NCBI RefSeq assembly: GCF_030504645.1
Contig: NZ_JAUKWQ010000009.1
Span: 62,001-126,000, forward strand
Direction of reading: 5' to 3'
Origin: Rhizobium oryzicola
GTDB lineage: Bacteria; Pseudomonadota; Alphaproteobacteria; Rhizobiales; Rhizobiaceae
DNA: 64,000 nucleotides
Under the pieces are notes generated by a model. That model had not been told where the DNA came from. It saw only the letters and a list, made by a program, of their open reading frames with translations, and did no database searches. The position numbers were made by a program, and so were the translations under genes. This document shows positions 34,907 to 42,890 of this stretch, piece after piece (within the stretch, counting starts at the first letter, position 1; each line of letters begins with the position of its first letter).

Positions 34907-35086
34907 TTACTTGACGGCGCTGCGGATGGCGTCCTTGGCCTTGCCGACCGCGCTTTGCGCGTTACCGGCCGCCTTGTCTGCCTTGCCCTCGATCTCGAGT
35001 TCGCGGTTGCCGGTCACCTTGCCGACAGCTTCCTTCAGGGAGCCCTTGGCCTGACGTGCTGCACCTTCGATGCGGTTCTTGTCCAT
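34907..35086 (-). CDS. CsbD family stress protein (59 aa)
   Basis: This small gene translates to MDKNRIEGAARQAKGSLKEA followed by VGKVTGNRELEIEGKADKAAGN and a KDAIRSAVK end. The pattern is the CsbD fold, a hydrophilic helical protein induced by general stress in many bacteria. AAGGAG lies 7 nt before the ATG. It heads the csbD-BON-DUF992 operon, and a perfect 11-bp inverted repeat lies 93 bp upstream of its start. Confidence 0.93.
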   Translation of the reverse strand: MDKNRIEGAARQAKGSLKEAVGKVTGNRELEIEGKADKAAGNAQSAVGKAKDAIRSAVK

Positions 35087-35178
35087 TGTCCAACTCCTTG
35101 TTCAATCCGTGTTTCACGACGCTGTCTGCGCCGTCACGATTGATGATTTAGGGTTGGGAAAGAGGAGCTTGCAGATTG

Positions 35179-35205
35179 GGATCTACTAGATGAACTAGTA
35201 GATCC
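35179..35205. promoter_or_regulatory. Perfect 11-bp inverted repeat upstream of csbD (candidate operator)
   Basis: GGATCTACTAG and CTAGTAGATCC flank an ATGAA spacer. It lies in the 150-bp gap between the PAS-LuxR regulator gene and csbD. A T-run follows only on the plus strand, where no gene is ending, so an operator role is more likely than termination. The target protein may be the neighbouring LuxR-type regulator; inferred. Confidence 0.5.
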
Positions 35206-35236
35206 TGACCTTTTTTGAGGTCGTTTCGGCGATTTT

Positions 35237-36760
35237 TCAGCGACCATTCCGGTTGGTTCGCGTACCTTTGAAGCCACGTTCACGCGCCCATATCACGGCA
35301 GCCGCACGCCGATTGACGCCGATCTTATTATAAAGCGAGGCAATGTGATTGCGGATCGTATGCTTGGAAAGGCACAGTACATCCCCCATTTCCGCGTCGC
35401 TCCTGCCCTCACAAATGAGGCTCAGCATATCCGTCTCGCGCTCGGTCAGATCAGCGAGGCCCGCAGACGGAGGCTTGCCGCGCGACGTCTGCCGGACATT
35501 GGCGAGCTTGTCGACAATGGTGCGGCTGAACCAGGAAGTGTCGGCCATCACGCTTTCAATGGCCTCCACCAGTTCGGCTTCCGTGCGGCGGCGTTCCGTC
35601 ACATCCTGCAGCGCCCAGATGACGCATTGCTGATCATTGATTTCCACCCGCTCTGCGGAGACAAGGCAATCGGCAAAGCTGCCATCCTTCAGTGCCATGG
35701 TGAGCGGCTCGTCACGGACCGGGATATTGTCCTTCAACTTAACTTCGATCGCTTTTCGCGCCTTTACATCCTCCCACAGCTTCAGTTCGCTGGCCGTCTT
35801 GCCGACAACCTCTTCAGCCCTGCGCCCGCAGAGCTGCAGGAAAGCCTCGTTGACTTCGGTCAGCACGAAATCATCCAGCCGTGAAATGGCCGTTGGTGCA
35901 GGAGACAGGCGGAAGGATTTGGAAAAGCGCTCCTCGCTCTGGCGCAGTGCAATCTGCGCCTTTCTGCGCCCGTCGAGATCGGCGAAGGTGAAGAGCATGC
36001 AGGCCTCTTCACCAACCGGAATGGGTTCGGCCGCGACGATCACCAGCCGGTCACCCTCAGGGATCGGGATCAAGGCTTCACGCTGTCGCACAACTCTGCC
36101 CTCCGCCAATTTTTCGCGCGCATCTTCGCCCGTCTCGCAATTGGAAAAGAGACCAAGTTCATCCACGGTTCGGCCGATGATTTCCTCTCGCGTCAGACCT
36201 GTCATTTCCAGAAAGCCCTGGTTGACGCGAATGAAGCGCTGATCCTCCTGACGGCAGATCAGACCCGGCGCCGGGTTCGCATTGAACGCCTTTTCGAACC
36301 GCTTCTCCGCCTCATAGCGAGGTGTCTCGTCCCTCAGCACCAGCACCAGCACGTCGGGGCGCGCACCCGCATCCGCAATGACCATGCTCTTGGCGGTATG
36401 CACCCACAACTGATCGGGGTCATCGGCAGGAGACACCTCCACCGTCACCTCCCCCACCTCCTCGCCTGCCAGCAATCGCTCCAGCGGGTACTGACCCTCC
36501 TCCAGCAGATGGTTGTTCCGGTAACGTAGCGTGAAGCGTCTGCGGTACCCTTCTACGGATCCACCTAGATCCTCCATCTTTTCAATGCGATGCATGGCAA
36601 GGGCTGATGGATTGGCCCAGGATATCGCCCCATCGGTCTCGACGAGGATCAGGCCATCGGAGAGCACTGCGATCACCTGTTGCAGGACCATGCGGTTGAT
36701 GGCGGGCGGATTTTCGGGATCGATCATGGCGGCTCGCGACGAGAGAAACAGAGAACACAT
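35237..36760 (-). CDS. Three-PAS sensor with C-terminal LuxR-type DNA-binding domain
   Basis: This 507-residue one-component regulator has PAS regions at about 25-140, 150-270 and 275-400 (each starting from AVLSDGLILVETDGAISWANP, FEKAFNANPAPGLICRQED and FSKSFRLSPAPTAISRLDD). A LuxR/FixJ-type HTH follows at ~435-495 (LTERETDMLSLICEGRSDAE, then LSKHTIRNHIASLYNKIGV). No kinase or receiver domain is present. The PAS domains probably sense a small molecule, redox state or light and act directly on DNA. GGGGA precedes the ATG at 36760; an internal ATG at 36727 is possible. Targets could include csbD next door. Confidence 0.86.
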   Translation of the reverse strand: MCSLFLSSRAAMIDPENPPAINRMVLQQVIAVLSDGLILVETDGAISWANPSALAMHRIEKMEDLGGSVEGYRRRFTLRYRNNHLLEEGQYPLERLLAGEEVGEVTVEVSPADDPDQLWVHTAKSMVIADAGARPDVLVLVLRDETPRYEAEKRFEKAFNANPAPGLICRQEDQRFIRVNQGFLEMTGLTREEIIGRTVDELGLFSNCETGEDAREKLAEGRVVRQREALIPIPEGDRLVIVAAEPIPVGEEACMLFTFADLDGRRKAQIALRQSEERFSKSFRLSPAPTAISRLDDFVLTEVNEAFLQLCGRRAEEVVGKTASELKLWEDVKARKAIEVKLKDNIPVRDEPLTMALKDGSFADCLVSAERVEINDQQCVIWALQDVTERRRTEAELVEAIESVMADTSWFSRTIVDKLANVRQTSRGKPPSAGLADLTERETDMLSLICEGRSDAEMGDVLCLSKHTIRNHIASLYNKIGVNRRAAAVIWARERGFKGTRTNRNGR

Positions 36761-36879
36761 CTGGTTTCCCCATTACGGCTCGGCAAGAGGAATGGTTTTA
36801 GGTCTTCCGGTGAGTGGAACAAAACCCGTTCTCGACCGTAGTGCGATGACGCTCATCCACACGCACACCGAGGCGGCTC

Positions 36880-37320
36880 ATGACCATCACCGAACCTCAT
36901 ACGCACGCCTATGGCGGCTATCCCTTTTCTGGCATTTTCGTGCCCTTCACCTTTGTCAGCTTCTCGCTGGCGCTGGCGACCGACCTGTTGTTCTGGCAGA
37001 CGGCCAATCTGATGTGGCAGAACTTTTCCGCCTGGCTGCTGTTTGCCGGGGAGGTGGCGGGTGGGCTGGCGCTGATTGCCGGCCTTATCGATCTCCTGCG
37101 TTCGTCCACACGCTATGCCCGGCCGTCGCTGTTTGCAGCGCTGCTCTTCATCGTCATCCTGCTGGTCGGCCTTCTCAACAACTTCATCCATGCGGGTGAC
37201 GGCTGGACGGCTGTCGTACCCTGGGGGCTGGCGCTCTCTGCCATCAACTTCGTGCTGATCATCGCCACCTTCGGCCTTTCGGCCTCCCACCGTTCCAGAC
37301 TGTATGTGAGGGTCGCATGA
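36880..37320 (+). CDS. DUF2231 membrane protein
   Basis: This 146-residue protein has four hydrophobic helices (about 15-35, 47-70, 82-102, 112-135) and the DUF2231 features HAYGGYPFSGIFVPFTFVSF and VGLLNNFIHAGDGW, including two conserved His that could bind haem. It overlaps the next gene by 4 nt (ATGA). In this pairing it may anchor or accept electrons from the adjacent quinoprotein dehydrogenase; that role is inferred. Confidence 0.83.
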   Translation: MTITEPHTHAYGGYPFSGIFVPFTFVSFSLALATDLLFWQTANLMWQNFSAWLLFAGEVAGGLALIAGLIDLLRSSTRYARPSLFAALLFIVILLVGLLNNFIHAGDGWTAVVPWGLALSAINFVLIIATFGLSASHRSRLYVRVA

Positions 37321-38840
37321 TGAACCGCCGCACGCTTTCCCGCTCCGCCCTTCTTGGCTCTGCCCTGACACTCTCTGCCGCCCTTGCCGGCTGCAGCGAT
37401 GACGGCAATTTCGATGTCAGCCAGCAGATCGGGCCGGACCCAGTTCTGCCCGCGCCGCAGACCATTCTGGTGCCGGACCTGAAGGTGGCCAAAGTGGTCG
37501 GCTGGAAGGACAATGAAACGCCGAAAGTGCCCGATGGCCTGAAGATCACGCCTTACGCCAAGGATCTCGCCAATCCCCGCACCGTCCACACGCTGCCGAA
37601 TGGCGATGTGCTGGTCATCCAGTCGCGCGGTCCATCGGGCGAACCGAAATCCCGCCCCAAGGACATCATCCGCGGCTTCATCATGTCGATTTCCCATGGC
37701 GATACGGGCGGGCCGCAGAAGCCGAGCAACCTGATCACGCTTCTGCGCGACACCAATCGCGATGGTCAGGTGGATGAGCGTCATGATCTGCTGACCGGCC
37801 TCAACTCTCCCTTCGGCGTCGCTTGGGCGGACGACACGCTTTACGTTGCGGCAACCGACGCCATCCTGGCCTACCCGTACAAGCTCGGCGAAAACAAGAT
37901 CACGGCTCAGCCGCGCGTTCTGACACCCCTGCCCGGCGGTCCGATCGACCATCACTGGACCAAGGATCTGGCGCTGAGCCCTGACGGCAGCAAGCTCTAT
38001 GTCGGCGTGGGCTCCAACTCCAACATCGTGGAAAACGGTATCGAGGCAGAGAAGGGCCGCGCCGCGATTTGGGAAGTCGACCGGCAAACGGGGGCGGCCC
38101 GCGTCTATGCCTCCGGGCTTCGCAATCCGAACGGCCTTAGCTTCAACCCGGATACGGGCGCGCTCTGGGCCGTCATCAACGAGCGCGACGAACTGGGGCC
38201 CAATCTCGTGCCCGACTACATGACCTCGGTGAAGGATGGCGCCTTCTACGGCTGGCCGTGGAGCTATTACGGCAACCATGTGGATGCCCGCGTGCATCCG
38301 CAGCGCCCGGATATGGTGGAAAAGGCCATTCCCGCCGATTACGCGCTTTCCAGCCATGTGGCAGCACTCGGCCTCACCTTCACGCATGGCTCTGCACTTC
38401 CGGCACCTTACACCAACGGCGCCTTCATCGGCGAACATGGCAGCTGGAACCGCAACCACTTCAACGGCTACAAGGTGGTCTTCGTGCCCTTCCAGAACGG
38501 CAAGCCCAATGGCAAGGCTCAGGATGTGGTGACGGACTTCCTGAAGGGCGAGGATACGCGCGGCCGCCCCGTCGGAGTCGGTATCGATGGCACCGGCGCG
38601 CTTCTGGTGGCAGATGATGCGGGCAACACGGTGTGGCGCGTTGCCAATGCCAATGGCGCGGTATCGCAGGCGCCCATTGCAACAGATCAGATGCCAACCG
38701 GTTCCGTCGCCGCCACCCGTGGCCCACGAGCGGGTGATCCAGCAGCCGCCACCTCTGCCCCACAGAATGGCCCGATCAACCCTGCGCAGGGCCAGATCGC
38801 GCCGGCGGTGGAAGCACCCGCGCCTGCCCGCCAGCCTTGA
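37317..38840 (+). CDS. Sorbosone dehydrogenase-family (PQQ-type beta-propeller) lipoprotein
   Basis: The 507-residue protein has a lipobox LAGC near residue 26, after a twin-arginine-poor signal. The six-bladed propeller typical of soluble aldose/L-sorbosone dehydrogenases spans ~70-450, with NPRTVHTLPNGDVLV, GLNSPFGVAWADDTLYVA, ALSPDGSKLYVGVGSNSN, YASGLRNPNGLSFNP and GEHGSWNR. Gly/His/Arg residues that bind PQQ and Ca in GdhB relatives appear conserved by eye. A Pro/Ala tail ends the protein. It oxidises an unknown sugar in the periplasm, probably passing electrons through the DUF2231 partner. It starts inside the end of that gene. Confidence 0.85.
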   Translation: MMNRRTLSRSALLGSALTLSAALAGCSDDGNFDVSQQIGPDPVLPAPQTILVPDLKVAKVVGWKDNETPKVPDGLKITPYAKDLANPRTVHTLPNGDVLVIQSRGPSGEPKSRPKDIIRGFIMSISHGDTGGPQKPSNLITLLRDTNRDGQVDERHDLLTGLNSPFGVAWADDTLYVAATDAILAYPYKLGENKITAQPRVLTPLPGGPIDHHWTKDLALSPDGSKLYVGVGSNSNIVENGIEAEKGRAAIWEVDRQTGAARVYASGLRNPNGLSFNPDTGALWAVINERDELGPNLVPDYMTSVKDGAFYGWPWSYYGNHVDARVHPQRPDMVEKAIPADYALSSHVAALGLTFTHGSALPAPYTNGAFIGEHGSWNRNHFNGYKVVFVPFQNGKPNGKAQDVVTDFLKGEDTRGRPVGVGIDGTGALLVADDAGNTVWRVANANGAVSQAPIATDQMPTGSVAATRGPRAGDPAAATSAPQNGPINPAQGQIAPAVEAPAPARQP

Positions 38841-38901
38841 AACGCCAAGTTCCGTTAGGCGAAGGGGAATCGTGTCTGTGACGGCAAACGACGCTTTCGT
38901 C

Positions 38902-38927
38902 CCCTCTCCCCGCCTGCGGGGAGAGGG
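38902..38927. repeat. Rhizobial intergenic palindrome, copy 1
   Basis: CCCTCTCCCCGC and its complement with a CT spacer form a perfect 12-bp stem. Related cores recur at 39025-39046, 45295-45319 and 56194-56219. Confidence 0.85.
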
Positions 38928-39024
38928 TTAGGGTGAGGGGCAATGCCATACGGATGAATGCCCAGTTTGCCCCTCATCCGGGACGAAAAACCATGGCAAA
39001 ACGCTTGACAGCCAAGACAGTCGC

Positions 39025-39046
39025 TCTCCCCGTCAAAACGGGGAGA
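39025..39046. repeat. Rhizobial intergenic palindrome, copy 2
   Basis: TCTCCCCGT / ACGGGGAGA with a CAAA loop, a shorter version of copy 1, about 100 bp away, so the two probably bound one mosaic element. Confidence 0.8.
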
Positions 39047-39227
39047 AGGACAACCGAGGCACGCCCTGCCTGCATCTTCGCACTCACGCTTTGTCAGCGG
39101 GCTGCCTCAAAGCTGCATTTCACGCCGCCCCTTCTTGCGCTGCCATCACGAAACGCTTGTTCTCTGAGGCTCCGCATGCGAATGCCGGGCCAACTAGAAT
39201 GGCAGTGCGGATCAAGAGGCAAACAAA

Positions 39228-39905
39228 ATGCTTCCGTGGATACAGATCGATCAGGCCGATGTGCCGGGAGATGGCGGGCAGGTTCTGCGCCTCAAGCAGC
39301 GCGGCCAGGAATTTTCCATCATGCTGGGTACCAACGAGCTGATGAACAGCCGGCTGAGCGGTTCGGAAGAGGCACTCGCATCGCTGTCCTATGAGAGGAT
39401 CGCGGGACGCCCTCGCCCCCATATCATGATCGGCGGGCTCGGCATGGGTTTTACGCTGCGCGCCGCGCTGGACGTGCTGCCAGAGGATGCCAGAGTGACC
39501 GTGGCCGAACTGGTACCGGCCGTGGTCGACTGGGCGCGCGGCCCGATGGCCCAGGTGTTCAAGGGCTGCCTGGATGATCCGCGCGTGCACATCCATTTGG
39601 GCGATGTCGGCGCGCTGATCCGCGCTTCCAAAGCGGCCTTTGATGCGATCCTGCTCGATGTCGATAACGGGCCGGATGGTTTGACGCGCCCTTCCAACGA
39701 CCGGCTCTATGATCATGAGGGATTGCGTGCGACGCGAGAAGCCTTGCGCCCCGGCGGTGTGCTCGCCGTCTGGTCCTCCGGCCCGGATGACAAATTCACG
39801 CGACGGCTGCGGGATAGCGGCTTTGCAGCGGAAGCGAAGTCCGTCCGCGCCAGCACCAAGCGCAGCGGCGCACGTCATGTCATATGGCTGGCCGAGCGAA
39901 AATAG
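39228..39905 (+). CDS. Spermidine synthase-like (SAM-fold) protein
   Basis: This 225-residue protein has a Rossmann-type methyltransferase/aminopropyltransferase fold: HIMIGGLGMGFTLRAAL (nucleotide loop, ~64-80), VTVAELVPAVVDWARG (acidic residue after strand 2), DPRVHIHLGDVGALI and AFDAILLDVDNGPDG. The layout resembles spermidine synthase, but the N-terminal beta domain is short and polyamine-binding residues cannot be confirmed. It may be a distant family member with another substrate. GAGGC lies upstream of the ATG. It converges on the methyltransferase gene across 9 bp. Confidence 0.75.
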   Translation: MLPWIQIDQADVPGDGGQVLRLKQRGQEFSIMLGTNELMNSRLSGSEEALASLSYERIAGRPRPHIMIGGLGMGFTLRAALDVLPEDARVTVAELVPAVVDWARGPMAQVFKGCLDDPRVHIHLGDVGALIRASKAAFDAILLDVDNGPDGLTRPSNDRLYDHEGLRATREALRPGGVLAVWSSGPDDKFTRRLRDSGFAAEAKSVRASTKRSGARHVIWLAERK

Positions 39906-39914
39906 GTGCTATCC

Positions 39915-40676
39915 TCACCCGCCAAATCCGCATGGCGCATTTTCCACCGCATAATGCCGCGCCCCGCGCTTTAAGAGATAGACCTCCCGTTCCGGATGCG
40001 CCGCGATCTCAAAGCCGGATGATCGCAGCATTGCCTCCATGGCCGCCGTGTTGGGGATGAACCAGTTGGTCGGGTCCGAGGCATAGCGTTCCTCGACGAA
40101 GAAGAGTTTTGGGTAATCGGGCTGGTCGAAGACCGACCATTCGGCAAAATCGTAGTTTTCCGAAAGCTCAGGAATGCGCTCGTCGCCGCGCTGCAGGCAC
40201 TGGAACAGCATCATGTCGCCCACCGCATGCTCCCAGAGCAGGTCGAGCGCCAGCAGCGGATGGCGCAGGTGATAGAGCACACCCATGAAGATCACGAGGT
40301 CGAACCGCTCCTGCAGCTTCGGCACCTCGTAGACCGACATCTGCCGGAATTCGATCTCCAGCCCGCTCTGCTCGGCAGCAAAGCGCGCCTGCGCCAGATA
40401 GCGGGGATCGGAATCCACGCCGACCACGCGGGCGGCACCGCGCCGCTTCATTTCCAGCGCGTAGAAGCCGGCATTGCAGCCGACATCCAGCACCGTCTTG
40501 CCCGTCAGGTCCTCCGGCAGCACATGCCGGAAGCCTTGCCATTTGAAGGCGGGGTAATCGCCGAGAAAATGATCCGGCGCCGTTTCCACCCCGCCGATCC
40601 GCAGGTTGTGGAACCACGGCCCCAGCGCCTCAATGCGACGGCCAAGTTCTTCCTTCGGTGTTCTTGCCGTATCCAT
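39915..40676 (-). CDS. SAM-dependent methyltransferase closing the glycan operon
   Basis: This 253-residue class I methyltransferase has the SAM loop VLDVGCNAGFYALEM (~62-76), then VVGVDSDPRYLAQARFA, and the FDLVIFMGVLYHLRHPLLAL segment, resembling CmoB/DUF1698-type enzymes. Here it lies 4 nt after the UDP-glucuronate-decarboxylase-like gene as the eighth gene of a glycosyltransferase operon, so O- or N-methylation of a sugar or glycan end is more likely than tRNA modification. Family assignment is by eye; I recall an NCBI family of such operon-linked methyltransferases but did not check it. Confidence 0.8.
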   Translation of the reverse strand: MDTARTPKEELGRRIEALGPWFHNLRIGGVETAPDHFLGDYPAFKWQGFRHVLPEDLTGKTVLDVGCNAGFYALEMKRRGAARVVGVDSDPRYLAQARFAAEQSGLEIEFRQMSVYEVPKLQERFDLVIFMGVLYHLRHPLLALDLLWEHAVGDMMLFQCLQRGDERIPELSENYDFAEWSVFDQPDYPKLFFVEERYASDPTNWFIPNTAAMEAMLRSSGFEIAAHPEREVYLLKRGARHYAVENAPCGFGG

Positions 40677-40680
40677 GAAT

Positions 40681-41745
40681 TTACGCCCCGAGCGGAAGGC
40701 TCACACCGGGCTGGTCCTTGCTCTTGCCATGACCATTCAAGCCGGCCGGCACGGCACGCCGCGCTGGCTTTGCTTCGTCCGCCAGGGAAGCGGCGAACCA
40801 GTCGATGGTATGACGCAAGCCCTCCGCCAGCGGCACCTTCGGCTCCCAGCCCAGCAATTCCTTCGCGCGGGAAATATCCGGCCGGCGACGCTGGGGATCA
40901 TCCTTCGGCAGCGGATTGTAGACGATTGAGGAATCGGTCGGCACCATGGCCACCACCATTTCCGCCAGCTCGTTGATGGTAAACTCGCCAGGATTGCCGA
41001 TATTGACCGGCTGGCCAGGGTTGGGGTTCACCTCCATCAACGCGATCAGGCCCGCGACGAGATCGCTGACATAGCAGAAGGAGCGGGTCTGCTCGCCCGT
41101 GCCATAGATGGTCAGCGGCTTGCCGGAGAGCGCCTGCACGATGAGGTTGGAGACGATGCGCCCGTCATTCGGCTGCATGCGTGGCCCATAGGTGTTGAAG
41201 ATGCGCACCACCCGGGCATCCACCCGCTCGGCCCGCAGCATATCGAAACACAGCGCTTCCGCCGCCCGCTTGCCCTCGTCATAGCAGGCACGCGGGCCGG
41301 TGCAGTTGACGCTGCCGCGATAATCCTCCCGCTGCGGATGCTCTTCCGGGTCGCCATAGACCTCGCTGGTGGAAGCCTGCAGGAAGGAAGCGCCATGCTT
41401 TTCCGCCAGCGCCAGGAGATTGCCGGTGCCCACCACGCAGGTCATCATCGTATGCACGGGGTCTGCCTGGTAATGCGGCGGCGAGGCCGCGCAGGCAAGG
41501 TTGTAGATCTCGTCCACCGCCTCATCCAGGCTTTTCACCTCGCAGATATCCCGCTCGATCAGCCGGAAATTCGGGTGGTTCAACAGCGGCCGCACATTGG
41601 CCTCTGAACCCGTGAGGAAGCAATCGACGGCGATCACCCGGTGACCGCGCGCAAGAAGCGCATCGCAGAGATGCGAGCCGACAAAGCCGGCGCCTCCCGC
41701 AACGAGAATGGTCTTTGTCTTTCCTCGTTCGGTTCTTTGCAGCAT
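40681..41745 (-). CDS. UDP-glucuronate decarboxylase (UDP-xylose synthase)-like extended SDR
   Basis: This 354-residue NAD-dependent extended SDR has VAGGAGFVGSHLCDALL near residue 15, the STSEVYGDPEEHPQ segment, the catalytic Y-x3-K in ACYDEGKRAAE, and IFNTYGPRMQPNDGRIVSNLI, the classical UXS/RmlB-like signature. Decarboxylation of UDP-glucuronate to UDP-xylose is the best guess. ATG 41745 is preferred because GGAGGAG (41752-41758) lies 6 nt before it; ATG 41766 overlaps the upstream stop by 4 nt and is an alternative. It supplies a pentose donor to the neighbouring glycosyltransferases. Confidence 0.87.
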   Translation of the reverse strand: MLQRTERGKTKTILVAGGAGFVGSHLCDALLARGHRVIAVDCFLTGSEANVRPLLNHPNFRLIERDICEVKSLDEAVDEIYNLACAASPPHYQADPVHTMMTCVVGTGNLLALAEKHGASFLQASTSEVYGDPEEHPQREDYRGSVNCTGPRACYDEGKRAAEALCFDMLRAERVDARVVRIFNTYGPRMQPNDGRIVSNLIVQALSGKPLTIYGTGEQTRSFCYVSDLVAGLIALMEVNPNPGQPVNIGNPGEFTINELAEMVVAMVPTDSSIVYNPLPKDDPQRRRPDISRAKELLGWEPKVPLAEGLRHTIDWFAASLADEAKPARRAVPAGLNGHGKSKDQPGVSLPLGA

Positions 41746-41762
41746 CCTGGTCTCCTCCATAC

Positions 41763-42890
41763 TCATGCCGAAATGCGCCGGGAAACCGGCTGTTCATCTG
41801 TCTGTCTTGTCTGTCGGGGTGGCAGGCTTTTCAGCCAGTCCGCCAGTTCCACCGCACGGGCATGGCCCGTATGGCCTTCGAGAATGCGGGTGCGGGCCGC
41901 CTCGCCCATGGCGCGTCGTCTTTCGTCCGTCGTGTCGTTCAGCGCCCGGACGACATCCTCGGTACCGTCAGCGATCAGGATCGCCTCCCCATCCGGCAGC
42001 AGTTCACCCAGGCCCTCCCAGGCATCGCTGATGATCGGCGTGGCGCAGGCGCCCGCCTCGAACAGGCGCACGCTGGGCGACCAGCCGGCGGAGATCATGT
42101 CGGCGCGGGTAACGTTCAGGGTGAAGCGCTGGCGGCTGTAGAAGGCGGCGTGATCCGCGGGCGGCAGATGGTCGATCCGCTCCACATTGTCTGGCCAGTC
42201 GATGGTGTCAGGATATTGCGGCCCCGCCACGACGAAGCGCATATGCGGCAGTCGCCTCGCCGGCCCGATCAGCAGCTTTTCCAGCGTCGGCTGGCGGTCG
42301 GGGCTATAGGTGCCGAGATAACCGAGATCCCATTGAGCGACTTCGCCGGTATTGCCGTAACGCTCGGCATCGACGGAGCAATACAGCGGAAAGGCGTGCG
42401 GCACGCCGTAATGCCGCTCCAGATGGCGCAGCACCGGCCCGCCGGTAAAGGAGAAATAGGCGTCGAGTTCGGCAATCTGCCGCTTGGCGATGTATTCCTC
42501 TTCGCCCCGTTCCAGCTTCGCCAGTGTGACAGGCGTATCGATGTCATAGAAGCAGAGCCGCTTGGGCGAAAGCTCGATCAGCGCATCGATCAGCGCCACG
42601 CCGTCTGGCACATAGGAGCCGACGATGACCGCATCCGCCTTGCGCAGCCGCTCGCCATGCTGCGCGAGCATGCCATCAATCTCGCTGTAATAGGCCAGTT
42701 CGCAGAAATCCGGGTCCGGCAGGTCGCGATGATTGGCGTACCAGGGCACGTCTCGCTCCAGAAACAGCACGCGGTGACCTTCCGCCTTCAAGCCCCGCAG
42801 CAGCGCCCGGAAGGTGGTGGCATGGCCATTGCCCCAGGAGGAGGACAGTGACAGGCCAAGGATGACGATATCGAGGGAAGACCTGGTCAT
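41763..42890 (-). CDS. CgeB-like glycosyltransferase 3
   Basis: This 375-residue GT-B fold protein has VILGLSLSSSWGNGHATTFRALLRGL at the start (nucleotide-free N domain) and the C-terminal donor site TRADMISAGWSPSVRLFEAGACATPIISDAWEGL. The latter resembles the E-x7-E-like donor motif of CgeB and GT4-type spore or surface glycosyltransferases. It is one of three adjacent paralogues that share ATTFRALLRGL/ATYYRGLLRAL/AHFLRGVLRDL N termini. Overlaps by 4 nt with its upstream neighbour (42887-42890). The sugar donor and acceptor are unknown. Confidence 0.82.
   Translation of the reverse strand: MTRSSLDIVILGLSLSSSWGNGHATTFRALLRGLKAEGHRVLFLERDVPWYANHRDLPDPDFCELAYYSEIDGMLAQHGERLRKADAVIVGSYVPDGVALIDALIELSPKRLCFYDIDTPVTLAKLERGEEEYIAKRQIAELDAYFSFTGGPVLRHLERHYGVPHAFPLYCSVDAERYGNTGEVAQWDLGYLGTYSPDRQPTLEKLLIGPARRLPHMRFVVAGPQYPDTIDWPDNVERIDHLPPADHAAFYSRQRFTLNVTRADMISAGWSPSVRLFEAGACATPIISDAWEGLGELLPDGEAILIADGTEDVVRALNDTTDERRRAMGEAARTRILEGHTGHARAVELADWLKSLPPRQTRQTDEQPVSRRISA

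Larger units (their letters stand above)
38841..39227. other. Intergenic region with two palindromic repeats
   Basis: 387 bp without a gene. It contains the palindrome at 38902-38927, then TTAGGGTGAGGGGC, and a second one at 39025-39046, the pattern of mosaic intergenic repeats found through rhizobial genomes. The remaining sequence before 39228 holds the promoter of the next gene. Confidence 0.6.

Noticed and set aside
35179..35205. Inverted repeat as a terminator of the PAS-LuxR gene
   Set aside because: On the strand of that gene the stem is not followed by T residues; the T-run is on the other strand.
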